A stretch of DNA of 64,000 nt from Coprobacter secundus (GTDB taxonomy: Bacteria > Bacteroidota > Bacteroidia > Bacteroidales > Coprobacteraceae). The notes under the pieces were generated by a model. It did not search any database, was not told the DNA's origin, and was given only the letters and a program-made list of their open reading frames with translations. The stretch spans positions 1 to 64,000 of the forward strand of contig JTDA01000006.1 of NCBI GenBank assembly GCA_000803105.1, read 5' to 3'. A program made the position numbers and the translations under genes. This document shows, piece after piece, positions 44,380 through 54,884 of the stretch; the first letter of the stretch is position 1; the number at the start of each line of letters is the position of its first letter.

Positions 44380-46863
44380 TTATTTCTTAATAATAGAATT
44401 AAACGATACAGGATAAGATTCATTTAGTAAACTTTTATACTCTTTACAGAATTTATCATACGTACTTTTTGCAATACCAGTCTTGCCGCTATTAAACAGA
44501 GCCACACATTTAATAGAAAGAGCTTCCTCATTTAATGGATCATTTGCAAATATCGCATCTGCTATTTTTATCTGCATTCTTGGATTATCATAATCAGATT
44601 GAGCAGAAACAGCGAACAATATATCTATAATTTCCGATGACAGACCTGCTTTAAAAGGATCTATCCAATCTATCTGCATATTAGGTAATAATGTTCCTCT
44701 GAAAGCAAGCTCCATAAATCGAGAAAAATCTTCTGGGTCTTTCAATCTTCGAGTATCTTGCAAAAACTGAGAAAGTTCTTTGTAGTCACAAAAAACATTT
44801 TCTCCAAAAATAATTTCCCAATAATTATTATGATTATGAATAGTAATATCACCTACTTCCTCAAGTATAACTCTCAGCTTACGGATAGAAACATTCCGGT
44901 TATTCCTCGCCGAACCCTCATCTTTATCCCCCCATAATAATTCATCAAGTTTAGAACTGAGAATACCTTTCTTCCCGCCATAAGTATACAATATAAGGAC
45001 CAATAAAAGCTGTCGCAATGTAGGAGTAAAATGCGCTGTAATATCCTCTCCTTTTTTATTCCTCACAGAAAAGCCTCCTAAAAGGCAAATACTATGGAAT
45101 GAAATATCATAATGCAAAATTTCGTTCGAAACTAAAGTCTCAGACAGTGCAACATTACGCTTCCTTTGCTTTCTTTTTTTTCTGAAGGATAAAATAAGGA
45201 ATAAACTTCCTACCAAAAAAATCAAACCAGAAATTATAATCATATTCTGAGAATCTTCACCAGAATTAGCCAATTGCAAAGTATCCTCTTCTCTCAAAGG
45301 AGGATATTTCATTGAATATATCGAGATAGTCTTTATTCCATTCTGAGGAACTTTATCGTAAACTGCATATAATTTCGATTCTCTAGAAGAATACAGCAAA
45401 TTTCGATATAAATGCAAACTTGACATATTACCCGGTATCGCATCTCCCATATAATAAGCCTTCTCATCGCGCAAAGACAAACGGATAAGACGAGCTCCGT
45501 CCAAATTAGCTAATAAATAAAAAGAACTGTCTTGCTCGTTGAATATCATATTTTCAGCTGGCAGATAAGTAATATTATCCATTGCAAAATCCCCTACAAA
45601 AGAGACTTTACCAGTGTGAATATTTATTTTATGCAAATCATACGTATACTCTGTAGATAGCTCTTGCCTACCGGTTTTACTACCTCTTCCGCCAAAAACA
45701 TACAAGTCTTCACCTACTAAAGATATCGCTGCCGAATAACGAGGAAATATCTCATCTATCCGCCTTTTTTCCCATCTATTTCCCGGCCAAAAACAACGAA
45801 TCAACGTATTATTATATTTATATCCACCATAACCGCCAAAAGTATATATGCAAGAATCTTTAGACGAATATAACGAAGCATGATGCCAGTAAATACTTTC
45901 ATAAAGAGGCTTTTGAGTTGAACTCCAAGTTTGGTCAACAAAAGAAAAAGTAGATAAGTATTCATTGTCTAAATTAAAAGATATCAATTTATTATCAATT
46001 GTATCCATTACCATCTGCGAATAATTAGATGCGGCAGGATATCCCTTCTTAACCTTAATTATTTTTTCTGTAACAGTTTTCAGGTCAAGAGCTGTTATCT
46101 GCGTTTCATCCGGAACAATATAAAGAATTGCATTTTTCGAATCAAATGCAAACTGCACATTATTTTCTATTTTTTTGGTTGCAACCTCTTTCCATTTCCA
46201 ATAATCATCTATCAGCCACGAAGGATATTGAGCCACAGCCTTCTCACCCTTTACTTCATCATAACAGATATTTCCTTGATGACGACTTAATAACCAATTA
46301 CGTATCAATTTGTTATCATCATATACTCTAATATTCTTTAGATTGACCGGGGCCACATCATTAGATGTGTATTTCCCTCTCCGACATTTTCCAAACGAAA
46401 CATAAAACTTTTCAATATCTCCAAAAGAATAAGGGACTTCAAATACAGAATTATTATAAACGAATAATATACGGTTATCTTCTCTCGATAAAGTTATCTT
46501 TACAGGAATCGATTTTCTTACTTGTACTTTTTTCGCTAACGGGTATACATCGTCATTCACAATTAATTCAGGAAAAGGTTGATATAAACTATCCAATGAA
46601 AACATAAAATCTATGTTCTTATCATTATCCGAAATCATCCTAAACACAAAACCATAAATGGTATTTTCTTTTCGCACCTCCATATCAAAAGAAAACGTCA
46701 GAGTATGCCTTAACCGTATACCCTCTCCATTATCCAACTCAAGTGTCGTTCTCTTTTCCGCCAAATGAGTATGAGAGTTGAAATGCAAACCGACTTCCCG
46801 GTCTTCCCCGTAAACAAAAGATATAGAAAATAACAATGTAAATAAAAAAACGTATCTTTTCAT
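44380..46863 (-). CDS. transmembrane Kelch-type/SARP-like transcription regulator
   Basis: The 827-residue protein is unusual. Residues 1-19 are a signal sequence, and about 20-195 look like a LamG/concanavalin-type sandwich. About 200-535 look like a Kelch-type propeller (YTFGGYGG at 340-347, YVFGGRGS at 388-395). A single membrane helix spans about 540-560, followed by a basic stop-transfer (RKKRKQRKRN). The cytoplasmic part has a SARP/OmpR-like winged helix at about 590-690 (LRQLLLVLILYTYGGKKG, LDELLWGDKDEG, NRNVSIRKLRVILEEVG) and a helical bacterial activator (BTAD/TPR-like) domain to 827. It is divergent from susC, so it probably senses the glycan in the periplasm and activates the PUL. 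Domain calls are by eye. Confidence 0.75.
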   Translation of the reverse strand: MKRYVFLFTLLFSISFVYGEDREVGLHFNSHTHLAEKRTTLELDNGEGIRLRHTLTFSFDMEVRKENTIYGFVFRMISDNDKNIDFMFSLDSLYQPFPELIVNDDVYPLAKKVQVRKSIPVKITLSREDNRILFVYNNSVFEVPYSFGDIEKFYVSFGKCRRGKYTSNDVAPVNLKNIRVYDDNKLIRNWLLSRHQGNICYDEVKGEKAVAQYPSWLIDDYWKWKEVATKKIENNVQFAFDSKNAILYIVPDETQITALDLKTVTEKIIKVKKGYPAASNYSQMVMDTIDNKLISFNLDNEYLSTFSFVDQTWSSTQKPLYESIYWHHASLYSSKDSCIYTFGGYGGYKYNNTLIRCFWPGNRWEKRRIDEIFPRYSAAISLVGEDLYVFGGRGSKTGRQELSTEYTYDLHKINIHTGKVSFVGDFAMDNITYLPAENMIFNEQDSSFYLLANLDGARLIRLSLRDEKAYYMGDAIPGNMSSLHLYRNLLYSSRESKLYAVYDKVPQNGIKTISIYSMKYPPLREEDTLQLANSGEDSQNMIIISGLIFLVGSLFLILSFRKKRKQRKRNVALSETLVSNEILHYDISFHSICLLGGFSVRNKKGEDITAHFTPTLRQLLLVLILYTYGGKKGILSSKLDELLWGDKDEGSARNNRNVSIRKLRVILEEVGDITIHNHNNYWEIIFGENVFCDYKELSQFLQDTRRLKDPEDFSRFMELAFRGTLLPNMQIDWIDPFKAGLSSEIIDILFAVSAQSDYDNPRMQIKIADAIFANDPLNEEALSIKCVALFNSGKTGIAKSTYDKFCKEYKSLLNESYPVSFNSIIKK

Positions 46864-46907
46864 AGTAAAAAAGTCATTAGCACCGTAAAATATAGTGACC
46901 TAAAACA

Positions 46908-46958
46908 TCTGTTTGTACTTAAAAAAAGTAAAAACAGACACTCACAGACACAAATATA
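46908..46958 (-). promoter_or_regulatory. regulator promoter with adjacent inverted and direct repeats
   Basis: On the minus strand TATATTTG (46958-46951) is a perfect -7 box. It is followed at the predicted start by two copies of GTGTCTGT 10 bp apart (46951-46944 and 46941-46934). Then comes an inverted repeat: 13-bp arms at 46908-46920 and 46926-46938 with one mismatch and a 5-nt A loop. These could be an autoregulatory operator or a 5'-UTR hairpin. Confidence 0.5.
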
Positions 46959-47013
46959 CAATATTTTCCTTTACTTTACTTGAACCAAGAACAAAAAGAT
47001 AATTAAAATATAT

Positions 47014-47033
47014 ATTAATCGAAAATTAATCGA
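47014..47033 (+). promoter_or_regulatory. direct repeat, 11-bp period, upstream of the first susC
   Basis: ATTAATCGA occurs at 47014-47022 and again at 47025-47033. SARP-family activators are known to bind short direct repeats with about 11-bp spacing next to promoters, and the divergent gene encodes a SARP-like output domain. A weak promoter-like TTATTTTG is at 47075-47082. Confidence 0.5.
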
Positions 47034-47169
47034 TATTTAACTCATTATTTTTAGTTACATTAATTAAGGTCTGTTTATTTTGCGTTCAAGAATGAAAACG
47101 CATTTTTTAGATTATTTGCCAGATTCATTCATAATAGATTCAACCATGAACACAAAAAATGATTTTTAC

Positions 47170-50010
47170 ATGAAGAAACAAATTCTGATTTTCGGATTTT
47201 TTTTGATGTTGGCATTCCAAAGTATAGCCCAATACATCGTATTACCATCCGACACAATCGATGTGTTATTTGGAAAACAACGAAAAGAATTATCTACATC
47301 GGCCATAACTACACTAAAAGGAAGTTATGTCAAAAACGTTCCTAACCTGAATCCTCTCAATACTATTACAGGATTATTGCCAGGACTCACTATGGTTCAA
47401 AATAACGGAGAACCGGGAGAAGAAGGGGGATCTATGTACTTAAGAGGTCAACGCACATTAGGGAATAATACACCTTGGGTACTCGTTGATGGAATACAAC
47501 GCAATCTTGACACACTTGATCCTGACGAGATAGAAAGCATTTCTATATTAAAAGATGCAGCTGCAACCGCTATTTATGGATTAAGAGGTAGTAACGGGGT
47601 TATATTAGTAACTACCAAACGAGGCAAAAACCAAAAAATACAAATAGGATTAGATGCCCGTGTTGCAATGCAATCTCCCACGAAACTTCCGAAATTTCTT
47701 GGTTCTTATGATTATGCCCGGCTTTATAACGAAGCTTTAATCAACGATGGTCAACAACCATATTATACACAAGAAGCTTTAGATCATTATTATTTTAAAG
47801 ATGATCCCATACACTACCCAGACAACGACTATCTGGATCAATACTTAAAAAAACACTCTATTCAACAAAAATATAATCTTAGCGTACGAGGAGGAAACAA
47901 CATCGCCAAATACTATTTTTTAGTCGGATATGCTTCCAACTCTGGATTGTATAATGTAGATAAAATAAATACTTACGGAACAAATGCTACTATGAAAACA
48001 TATAGCGTACGTTCCAATGTAGATGTACAAGTCAACAAGAATTTCGATATTCGGCTCGACCTCTCCGGTCGTATGCAAGACCGCATATATCCAGGAATGA
48101 GAGCCAATAGTGTAAATGGCATCTTCAGTTCCTTATTGAGGCTTCCACCTAATCTTTTCCCTGAAAAATATATAGGAGAATATAATATCGTAGATGCAAA
48201 TGGGAACCCACTTGGGACTACTGTCATAGATCCTTTAGCAGGTAATGCCCAATATCAAAACAACCCATACGGGTTGCTAAATAACAGTGGTTATTCTGCC
48301 TACAAAGAGGTATCCCTGACTTCAACAATTGCCGGAGGATATAAACTGGATTGCATTACTCCCGGATTAAAAGCAACAGCATCGTTAAGCTATGATAGTA
48401 ACTATGCAAAAAATGCCAATCGTTCGAAAAGTTTCGCAGTTTATGAGCTCGTTGGTGAAAAAGAAGTACGACAACACGGGACACATGGCAATATGAGCAA
48501 TACATGGACATCTGTATATTATCAAAGACGTATAGATATACAAGCAGGATTAGAATATAATCGATATTTCGGTAAATCATATGTAGCCGGAATGATGAGA
48601 TATAATTATAATCAGTATGCTCTGGATGGAAATAATCTTCCTAACTTGAATTCTGGGATGCTTGGACGCTTTTCTTACGCATATGATAGCCGTTATTTAG
48701 CTGAATTTTCATTTGCATACCAAGGAACAGAGCAATTTCCCAAAGGAAATCGATATGGATTTTTCCCCGCATTCTCTTTAGGATGGAACATGGCCAACGA
48801 ACGCTTTATAAAAGATAATGTCAAATTTTTAGACGTCTTTAAAATCAGAGGTTCTATAGGACTGACCGGTAGCGACAAAGGCATACCTTATTTCTATTAT
48901 ATCGAAAATTATGCACAAAAGGGTTCTATTACTTTAGGCAACGACGGAGCCGCTGCTCCTAATACTGCCTGGTACGAAGCAACCGTTGCCAACCCCAATA
49001 TAACATGGGAAAAAAATCGTAAAATAAACGTCGGTTTAGATATGTCCCTATTCAATAATACTCTTGATTTTACAGCAGATTTATTTCAAGAGCGCTCATC
49101 GGATATTCTTATTACCAGCCAGCAAATACCGTCTATGTTTGGAGGCTCTACTCCTCAAATAAACCGTGGTATCGTAGATAATAAAGGAATTGAATTATCT
49201 ATCGGATATCATAACCAAATCAGAGATTTTTCTTATTTCGCAAATGCAAACTTTGCAGCAACAAAAAATAAAATTGTCAATCAGGACGAACAATTCAGAA
49301 CTTATGCTTATCAGGTTCGTACCGGGCTTCCTATTGGAGAACGTTTTGGCTTAGTTGCTTTAGGACTATTCCAAGACCAAGAAGAAATAGATAAAAGCCC
49401 TTCACAAGCAGCTTATGGTACCATACGGCCCGGAGATATCAAATATAAAGATATCAATGGTGATGGAATAATAAATTCTGACGATGAAGTTCGTATAGGA
49501 AGCAGCCAAGTTCCATCCATCACTTACGCCTTTTCTTTAGGAATGAGTTATAAAGGATTCGATATAAAAGCCTTATTTCAAGGAACCGGACGTTCTCAAG
49601 CTATCTTAAGCGGAATAGAAGTTTTCGAATTCGTAGACAACGGAAAAGTAAAACCGGAACACCTAAACCGGTGGGCCTATTACACCGACCCTAATACAGG
49701 AGAGCTAATAGATACGAGGGCTTCGGCCACTTATCCTCGGCTGTCTCTTTCCGAAACTACCAATAATCGTCAGGCTTCAACCTATTGGCTACGCGATGTG
49801 CATTATCTAAGGCTTAAAACACTTGAATTAGGATATTCCTTTGACCGTTTCTTAAAAAATACTTTCATTTCACATGCCCGTATCTATTTAAGTGGGTATA
49901 ACATACTTACTTTCAGTCCTATCAAAGATATGGATCCTGAAATGGTAGGTAACCCAACGGCCTATCCCATTCAAAAAGCATTCAACCTCGGGATAAATCT
50001 GACATTCTAA
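47170..50010 (+). CDS. SusC-like TonB-dependent outer-membrane transporter 1
   Basis: I place the start at ATG 47170 (MKKQILIFGFFLMLAFQSIA), a good signal peptide; upstream in-frame ATGs at 47080 and 47146 would bury it. The product is about 946 residues. After a very short linker it goes directly into the plug (NPLNTITGLLPGLTMVQNNG, VLVDGIQRNLDTLDPDEIES, GSNGVILVTTKRGK) and the beta-barrel, ending in ...LGINLTF. It lacks the N-terminal carboxypeptidase-regulatory-like domain present in the second SusC here. SusC proteins import oligosaccharides with a SusD lid, which is the next gene. Confidence 0.93.
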   Translation: MKKQILIFGFFLMLAFQSIAQYIVLPSDTIDVLFGKQRKELSTSAITTLKGSYVKNVPNLNPLNTITGLLPGLTMVQNNGEPGEEGGSMYLRGQRTLGNNTPWVLVDGIQRNLDTLDPDEIESISILKDAAATAIYGLRGSNGVILVTTKRGKNQKIQIGLDARVAMQSPTKLPKFLGSYDYARLYNEALINDGQQPYYTQEALDHYYFKDDPIHYPDNDYLDQYLKKHSIQQKYNLSVRGGNNIAKYYFLVGYASNSGLYNVDKINTYGTNATMKTYSVRSNVDVQVNKNFDIRLDLSGRMQDRIYPGMRANSVNGIFSSLLRLPPNLFPEKYIGEYNIVDANGNPLGTTVIDPLAGNAQYQNNPYGLLNNSGYSAYKEVSLTSTIAGGYKLDCITPGLKATASLSYDSNYAKNANRSKSFAVYELVGEKEVRQHGTHGNMSNTWTSVYYQRRIDIQAGLEYNRYFGKSYVAGMMRYNYNQYALDGNNLPNLNSGMLGRFSYAYDSRYLAEFSFAYQGTEQFPKGNRYGFFPAFSLGWNMANERFIKDNVKFLDVFKIRGSIGLTGSDKGIPYFYYIENYAQKGSITLGNDGAAAPNTAWYEATVANPNITWEKNRKINVGLDMSLFNNTLDFTADLFQERSSDILITSQQIPSMFGGSTPQINRGIVDNKGIELSIGYHNQIRDFSYFANANFAATKNKIVNQDEQFRTYAYQVRTGLPIGERFGLVALGLFQDQEEIDKSPSQAAYGTIRPGDIKYKDINGDGIINSDDEVRIGSSQVPSITYAFSLGMSYKGFDIKALFQGTGRSQAILSGIEVFEFVDNGKVKPEHLNRWAYYTDPNTGELIDTRASATYPRLSLSETTNNRQASTYWLRDVHYLRLKTLELGYSFDRFLKNTFISHARIYLSGYNILTFSPIKDMDPEMVGNPTAYPIQKAFNLGINLTF

Positions 50011-50068
50011 TCTCAAAATAAAAACAAGCTTGGATATTCTTCAATCACCTTATATAAAAAACAACCAT

Positions 50069-51763
50069 ATGAAAGATTGCATATTATATATTTCAATTGT
50101 TTTCTTCCTGTCTCTGTTCTCCTCTTGTGACAGAGGACTTTTAGACGACATGCCGCTAAACAAGAAATCTGCTTATGATATATTCAAAGACAGCACTCGA
50201 GTCGACGATTTCGTATTAGGTCTTTATACTTATTTACCTGGAGTTTATAATCGATTTGACGGAGAAGCTATGTTATCCTCCGCTACAGATGAATCCACCC
50301 AATGTAAAGCAATGCATGGTGTTCGTTCTTTCAACGATGGTTCTCTCCAACCAACCTCTCATCCCGATATGATATGGGCCGATGCCTATGCCGGCATTCG
50401 TCAAGCAAATTTACTACTCGATAATATAGGATCTCTATATGCTACTACTTCTGACGAAAAAAGAAATGCAGCTATTAATGAAGCACGTTTTGTAAGAGCA
50501 TTTCTCTATTTCGAATTGATAAAAAGATACGCAGGTGTTCCATTGCTTAAAAGAACTTATTCTTACGACGAAAATCCCAACATTCCTCGCAATACATTTG
50601 CCGAATGTGTAAAATTCATTGTAGACGAATGTGACTCTGTTGCTAAATATTTGCCAACTGTACAGCCAGAATCTCAAATGGGCCGTGCTTCTGGAGTCGC
50701 AGCCATGGCATTAAAGGCCAGAACTTTACTTTATGCTGCCAGTCCACTTTTCAACGGGCCGTCGATTGAAGGGAAAAATGATCCTATTGTCGGATATGGC
50801 TCCTACAATCCCAAGCGATGGGAAGACGCTGCTAAAGCAGCATCTGAATTACTGCAACATTATCCAGGAACTATCGATTTATACCGCACAGGAACTGCTA
50901 TTTTTAAATATGGTCGCGGATTTTATACCCCAGCCGGGAATAAAGAACTCCTATTCGTAAAAACCCGAGCCAAAGACAACAACATAGAAAAGATTAATGC
51001 TCCGGTAGGATATACCAATGCAATAGGAGGTGTATGTCCCTCACAAAATCTGATAGATGCCTATGAAATGAGTGGAGGAAAAACCTATGACCCTAACGCT
51101 CCCTATTCCAATCGAGATCCCCGCTTCTATGCTACCATTCAATATAATGGAGCTACTTGGTGGGATCGTAAAGTTGAAACATTTATGGGAGGCCTCGATG
51201 CCGAAGATGCAACACTAAATGCAACGAAGACTGGATATTATTTACGAAAATTCAGTGATCCTGAGGCTATCATATTCGGAGCGACCAAAACCGGACTACA
51301 CTATTTCCCTTATTTCAGAGTAGCCGAAGTTCTACTAAACTATGCTGAAGCCATGAATGAAGCGTATGGGCCTGAAACAGATTATTTCGGAAATGGACGT
51401 ACTGCAAAATGGGCAATAGATGAAGTTCGTAGTCGGGTTTCTATGCCCAGTCTTCCGGAAGGTCTATCCTACTCAGAAATGAAAGATCGTATCATGCACG
51501 AAAGACAGATAGAACTTGCTTTTGAAGAACACCGCCATTGGGATTTACGTCGGTGGAAAAAAGCTAAAGATATCCTAAATGGATTAGAATTAAAAGGTAT
51601 TACAATAACTCGGACAATAGACGAACCAACGGGAAATATTACATATACATATACTCCAAAAGTAGTCGAAAAAAGAGTCTTTACTGATAAAATGTACCTC
51701 TATCCTATACACACTGGTGAAATATTAAAAAATAAAGCATTGGTTCAAAATCCATTATGGTAA
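50069..51763 (+). CDS. SusD-like glycan-binding lipoprotein 1
   Basis: The start is taken as ATG 50069 (MKDCILYISIVFFLSLFSSC), which gives a lipoprotein signal with Cys at residue 20; a longer frame begins with a TTG at 50030. The product is 564 residues. It has the RagB/SusD helical core (ARFVRAFLYFELIKRYAGVP near residue 143) and the C-terminal FEEHRHWDLRRWKKA (near 488), and ends in NPLW. It pairs with the SusC encoded just upstream as the surface lid and glycan-binding subunit. Confidence 0.92.
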   Translation: MKDCILYISIVFFLSLFSSCDRGLLDDMPLNKKSAYDIFKDSTRVDDFVLGLYTYLPGVYNRFDGEAMLSSATDESTQCKAMHGVRSFNDGSLQPTSHPDMIWADAYAGIRQANLLLDNIGSLYATTSDEKRNAAINEARFVRAFLYFELIKRYAGVPLLKRTYSYDENPNIPRNTFAECVKFIVDECDSVAKYLPTVQPESQMGRASGVAAMALKARTLLYAASPLFNGPSIEGKNDPIVGYGSYNPKRWEDAAKAASELLQHYPGTIDLYRTGTAIFKYGRGFYTPAGNKELLFVKTRAKDNNIEKINAPVGYTNAIGGVCPSQNLIDAYEMSGGKTYDPNAPYSNRDPRFYATIQYNGATWWDRKVETFMGGLDAEDATLNATKTGYYLRKFSDPEAIIFGATKTGLHYFPYFRVAEVLLNYAEAMNEAYGPETDYFGNGRTAKWAIDEVRSRVSMPSLPEGLSYSEMKDRIMHERQIELAFEEHRHWDLRRWKKAKDILNGLELKGITITRTIDEPTGNITYTYTPKVVEKRVFTDKMYLYPIHTGEILKNKALVQNPLW

Positions 51764-51789
51764 ATATGACCTTAAAAATTTGAATAGAT

Positions 51790-54700
51790 ATGAAAAAAAT
51801 AATATATACATTACTAATCTTTTTGGCTTTAGGACATACCGTTTACGGCCAGCAAAAAGTAATCACAGGAACAGTCATAGAAGATGCCAACTCAACATTA
51901 ATGCCAGGCATCAACGTTGCCATAAAGGGAACAAATACTGGTACTTTTACAGACATAGACGGGAAATTTTCTATCAGTGTAAAACCAGGAGACATTTTAG
52001 TATTTTCCTTTGTAGGCTATGAAACTCAAGATATAAAAATAAATAACCAAACCTCATTGACTGTAAGAATGAAAGCAAAGCTTTCAGAGCTAGACGAAGT
52101 AGTTGTTGTGGGATATGGTACACAAAAAAAGGTCTCAGTGGTAGGTGCTATTTCTACAGTGAAAGCGGATGAACTAAAACAAAGTGCTTCTGCCAACCTG
52201 AGCAATGCTATCGCTGGACGGATATCAGGAGTTATGACCAAAATGGTTTCTGGACAGCCAGGAAACGACGACTCTCGCATTTTTATTCGAGGTATGGGTA
52301 CTTTCAATGATAACACTCCTTTAGTATTAGTTGACGGTATAGAAAGAAGTTTCAATCAAATAGATCCTGATGACATCGAGTCTTTCTCCGTCATGAAAGA
52401 TGCTTCAGCAACTGCTGTCTACGGAGTTCGAGGTGCTAATGGAGTCATTCTGGTTACAACAAAAAGAGGACAAATAGGAAAACCTGTTGTTTCATTTTCC
52501 GCCCACGCTGCAATCCAGACTCCCATACGTACAGCTAAACCCTTGGATGCATATAATTTTGCTCTTCTCAAGAATGAAGCCATACGCAACGATAACGGAG
52601 GTCAAGTCCCTACGTCTGCCAACTACTATTATTCCACGGACGAAGATTTGCAACATTACCTAACCGGGGATTCTCCATATACCCACCCTAACAATGATCT
52701 GATTGATATGTTCTTGAGGAAAGCAATTCCTCAGTATCAAACCAATCTGAATATCCGTGGAGGAAATAAAATCGTAAAATATTTCGTATCATTAGGATTT
52801 CTATTTCAAGACGGTATTTATAAAGAATATAAGAACGATGATTACAGTACAAACGCCAATTATCGTCGTTTGAATTTACGGTCTAATCTGGATTTCAATG
52901 TAACCAAAACAACTGTTGTAGGTGTCGATCTGAACAGCTCTTTCCGTTCTCGTCATAATATTGGTGTAAATAGTCGTTTTGCTGCAGAAAGTACCAATCC
53001 TGAATACAACAATATGTTCGAGTTATTAATGCGCCAACCAGCCAATTATTCACCTTTAAAAAATCCTGACGGCACATATGGAAATGGCAAAAACGCGACT
53101 ATATACAATCCTCTACAAATCGTAGAAAAAGGAGGCTACTACCATACAAATCAAGACGTTTTGCAAGGTACCTTCCGGTTAGATCAAGATCTAAAATTCA
53201 TTACAAAAGGACTTACATTCAAAGCTATGTTGGGAATAAATTCATTCCTTTCGACAGCACAAACTCTTAGCGAACGTCCATTCATGATCGAATATGATAA
53301 ATATGGTAACTATACAGATAACATATTATCAGAACAACTTCCGGTATTATCATCTTCTACGACAAACGACTGGCAAAGAATATACGGAGAGGTATCTTTC
53401 AATTACAATCGGACTTTCGGAGACCACGCCGTAACAGCCTTAGCCCTATACAACCAAAGCCAAACATTCACTAAAGCTAATGTACCAACCGGTTATTTAG
53501 GTTTTGTCGGTCGACTTACTTATGGCTATAAACAAAAATATCTTGCCGAAATCAACTTAGGCTATAACGGCTCCAATCAATTTGCCGAAGGCCGTCGCTA
53601 CAGTTTATTCCCTGCAATATCTGCCGGATGGGTCATTTCTGAAGAAAAGTTCTGGAAAAACAATATCTCATTCATCAATTTCCTAAAAATAAGAGGTTCA
53701 TACGGTGAAGTCGGAAATGACAAGATAGGAAATTATCAATATCTCTATCTACAAACATACAATAACGGTAATGCTAATTTTGGCAATTATAACTTTGGAG
53801 TCACTCCTCAAGGCTATAACGGCCTACTCGAAGGACGATTAGGAAATGATCAAGTTACCTGGGAAAGAGCAAAGAAAACAAACGTAGGTATGGATATGCG
53901 TTTATTTAACGGACGATTCACACTCAATGCAGATTATTTCCATGAAATACGTAATGATATTCTAATGGAATATAACAACCTTCCTATGGTATTAGGAATC
54001 TCTTATCCTCCCGGAAACATAGGTATAGTTCGCAATCAAGGAGGTGAAATAGAATTGGGCTGGAACGACAAATACAAAGATTTCAATTATTTCATCAAAG
54101 GAAATATGTCATATGCCCGTAATAAGATTATTGAAAATGGTGAAGCATTACAAAAATATCCATGGATGTCCCAAAAAGGTCAATCTATCGGACAACATTA
54201 TGGGTTGGTGGCTTTAGGACTATTCAAAAGCCAGGAAGAAATAGACAGTGCACCTAAACATATAGGTACAGTACAAATCGGAGACATACGTTACAAAGAT
54301 ATGAATGAAGACGGAGTTATAGACGAATACGATGAATGCCCTATCGGATATAGCAACATCCCTCGAATTCAATTTGGACTTACTGCCGGTTTTAGCTATA
54401 AAGGATTTGACTTTAGCATGTTATGGCAGGGTGCCGCACAATTTAGTGTCTACTTTTCCAATGGAGCTGTTTGGGAATTCAGAGACGGAGGAAATGCCTT
54501 TGAACATCATCTTGGACGTTTCAACCCTGAAGATCCTTCTACTTGGGACAAAGCGACTTACCCACGTCTACATGACGGAAATTTCCCCAATAATCACAGA
54601 AAATCAACTTATTGGTTGAAAAAAGGAGATTATTTACGACTCAAAAACGTAGAAATCGGCTACAGTCTGCCAAAGCATCTATTCTCCAAAATAGGAGTTT

Positions 54701-54843
54701 CCAAATTACGCTTCTTTGTAAGTGGGACCAATTTGTTAACTTTTGATCATCAGAATACATTTGACCCCGAGACAGAAAATGAGAGAGCTTATAATTATCC
54801 ACAAATGTCTCAATACACATTTGGAGTAAACATCCAATTTTAA
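51790..54843 (+). CDS. SusC-like TonB-dependent outer-membrane transporter 2
   Basis: The 1017-residue protein has a signal peptide (LALGHTVYGQ), an N-terminal carboxypeptidase-regulatory-like domain (ITGTVIEDANSTLMPGINVA, about 24-95), the junction LDEVVVVGYGTQKK, and a plug (ALSNAIAGRISGVMTK-like region, LVDGIERSFNQIDPDDIES, GANGVILVTTKRG). A barrel follows, ending FGVNIQF. It is the full-length form of the family, in contrast to transporter 1. It starts 26 bp after the first susD, so all four transport genes are one operon. Confidence 0.94.
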   Translation: MKKIIYTLLIFLALGHTVYGQQKVITGTVIEDANSTLMPGINVAIKGTNTGTFTDIDGKFSISVKPGDILVFSFVGYETQDIKINNQTSLTVRMKAKLSELDEVVVVGYGTQKKVSVVGAISTVKADELKQSASANLSNAIAGRISGVMTKMVSGQPGNDDSRIFIRGMGTFNDNTPLVLVDGIERSFNQIDPDDIESFSVMKDASATAVYGVRGANGVILVTTKRGQIGKPVVSFSAHAAIQTPIRTAKPLDAYNFALLKNEAIRNDNGGQVPTSANYYYSTDEDLQHYLTGDSPYTHPNNDLIDMFLRKAIPQYQTNLNIRGGNKIVKYFVSLGFLFQDGIYKEYKNDDYSTNANYRRLNLRSNLDFNVTKTTVVGVDLNSSFRSRHNIGVNSRFAAESTNPEYNNMFELLMRQPANYSPLKNPDGTYGNGKNATIYNPLQIVEKGGYYHTNQDVLQGTFRLDQDLKFITKGLTFKAMLGINSFLSTAQTLSERPFMIEYDKYGNYTDNILSEQLPVLSSSTTNDWQRIYGEVSFNYNRTFGDHAVTALALYNQSQTFTKANVPTGYLGFVGRLTYGYKQKYLAEINLGYNGSNQFAEGRRYSLFPAISAGWVISEEKFWKNNISFINFLKIRGSYGEVGNDKIGNYQYLYLQTYNNGNANFGNYNFGVTPQGYNGLLEGRLGNDQVTWERAKKTNVGMDMRLFNGRFTLNADYFHEIRNDILMEYNNLPMVLGISYPPGNIGIVRNQGGEIELGWNDKYKDFNYFIKGNMSYARNKIIENGEALQKYPWMSQKGQSIGQHYGLVALGLFKSQEEIDSAPKHIGTVQIGDIRYKDMNEDGVIDEYDECPIGYSNIPRIQFGLTAGFSYKGFDFSMLWQGAAQFSVYFSNGAVWEFRDGGNAFEHHLGRFNPEDPSTWDKATYPRLHDGNFPNNHRKSTYWLKKGDYLRLKNVEIGYSLPKHLFSKIGVSKLRFFVSGTNLLTFDHQNTFDPETENERAYNYPQMSQYTFGVNIQF

Positions 54844-54884
54844 GCACGAAATCATTATATAGTACTCAATAAAAAACGACCAAA

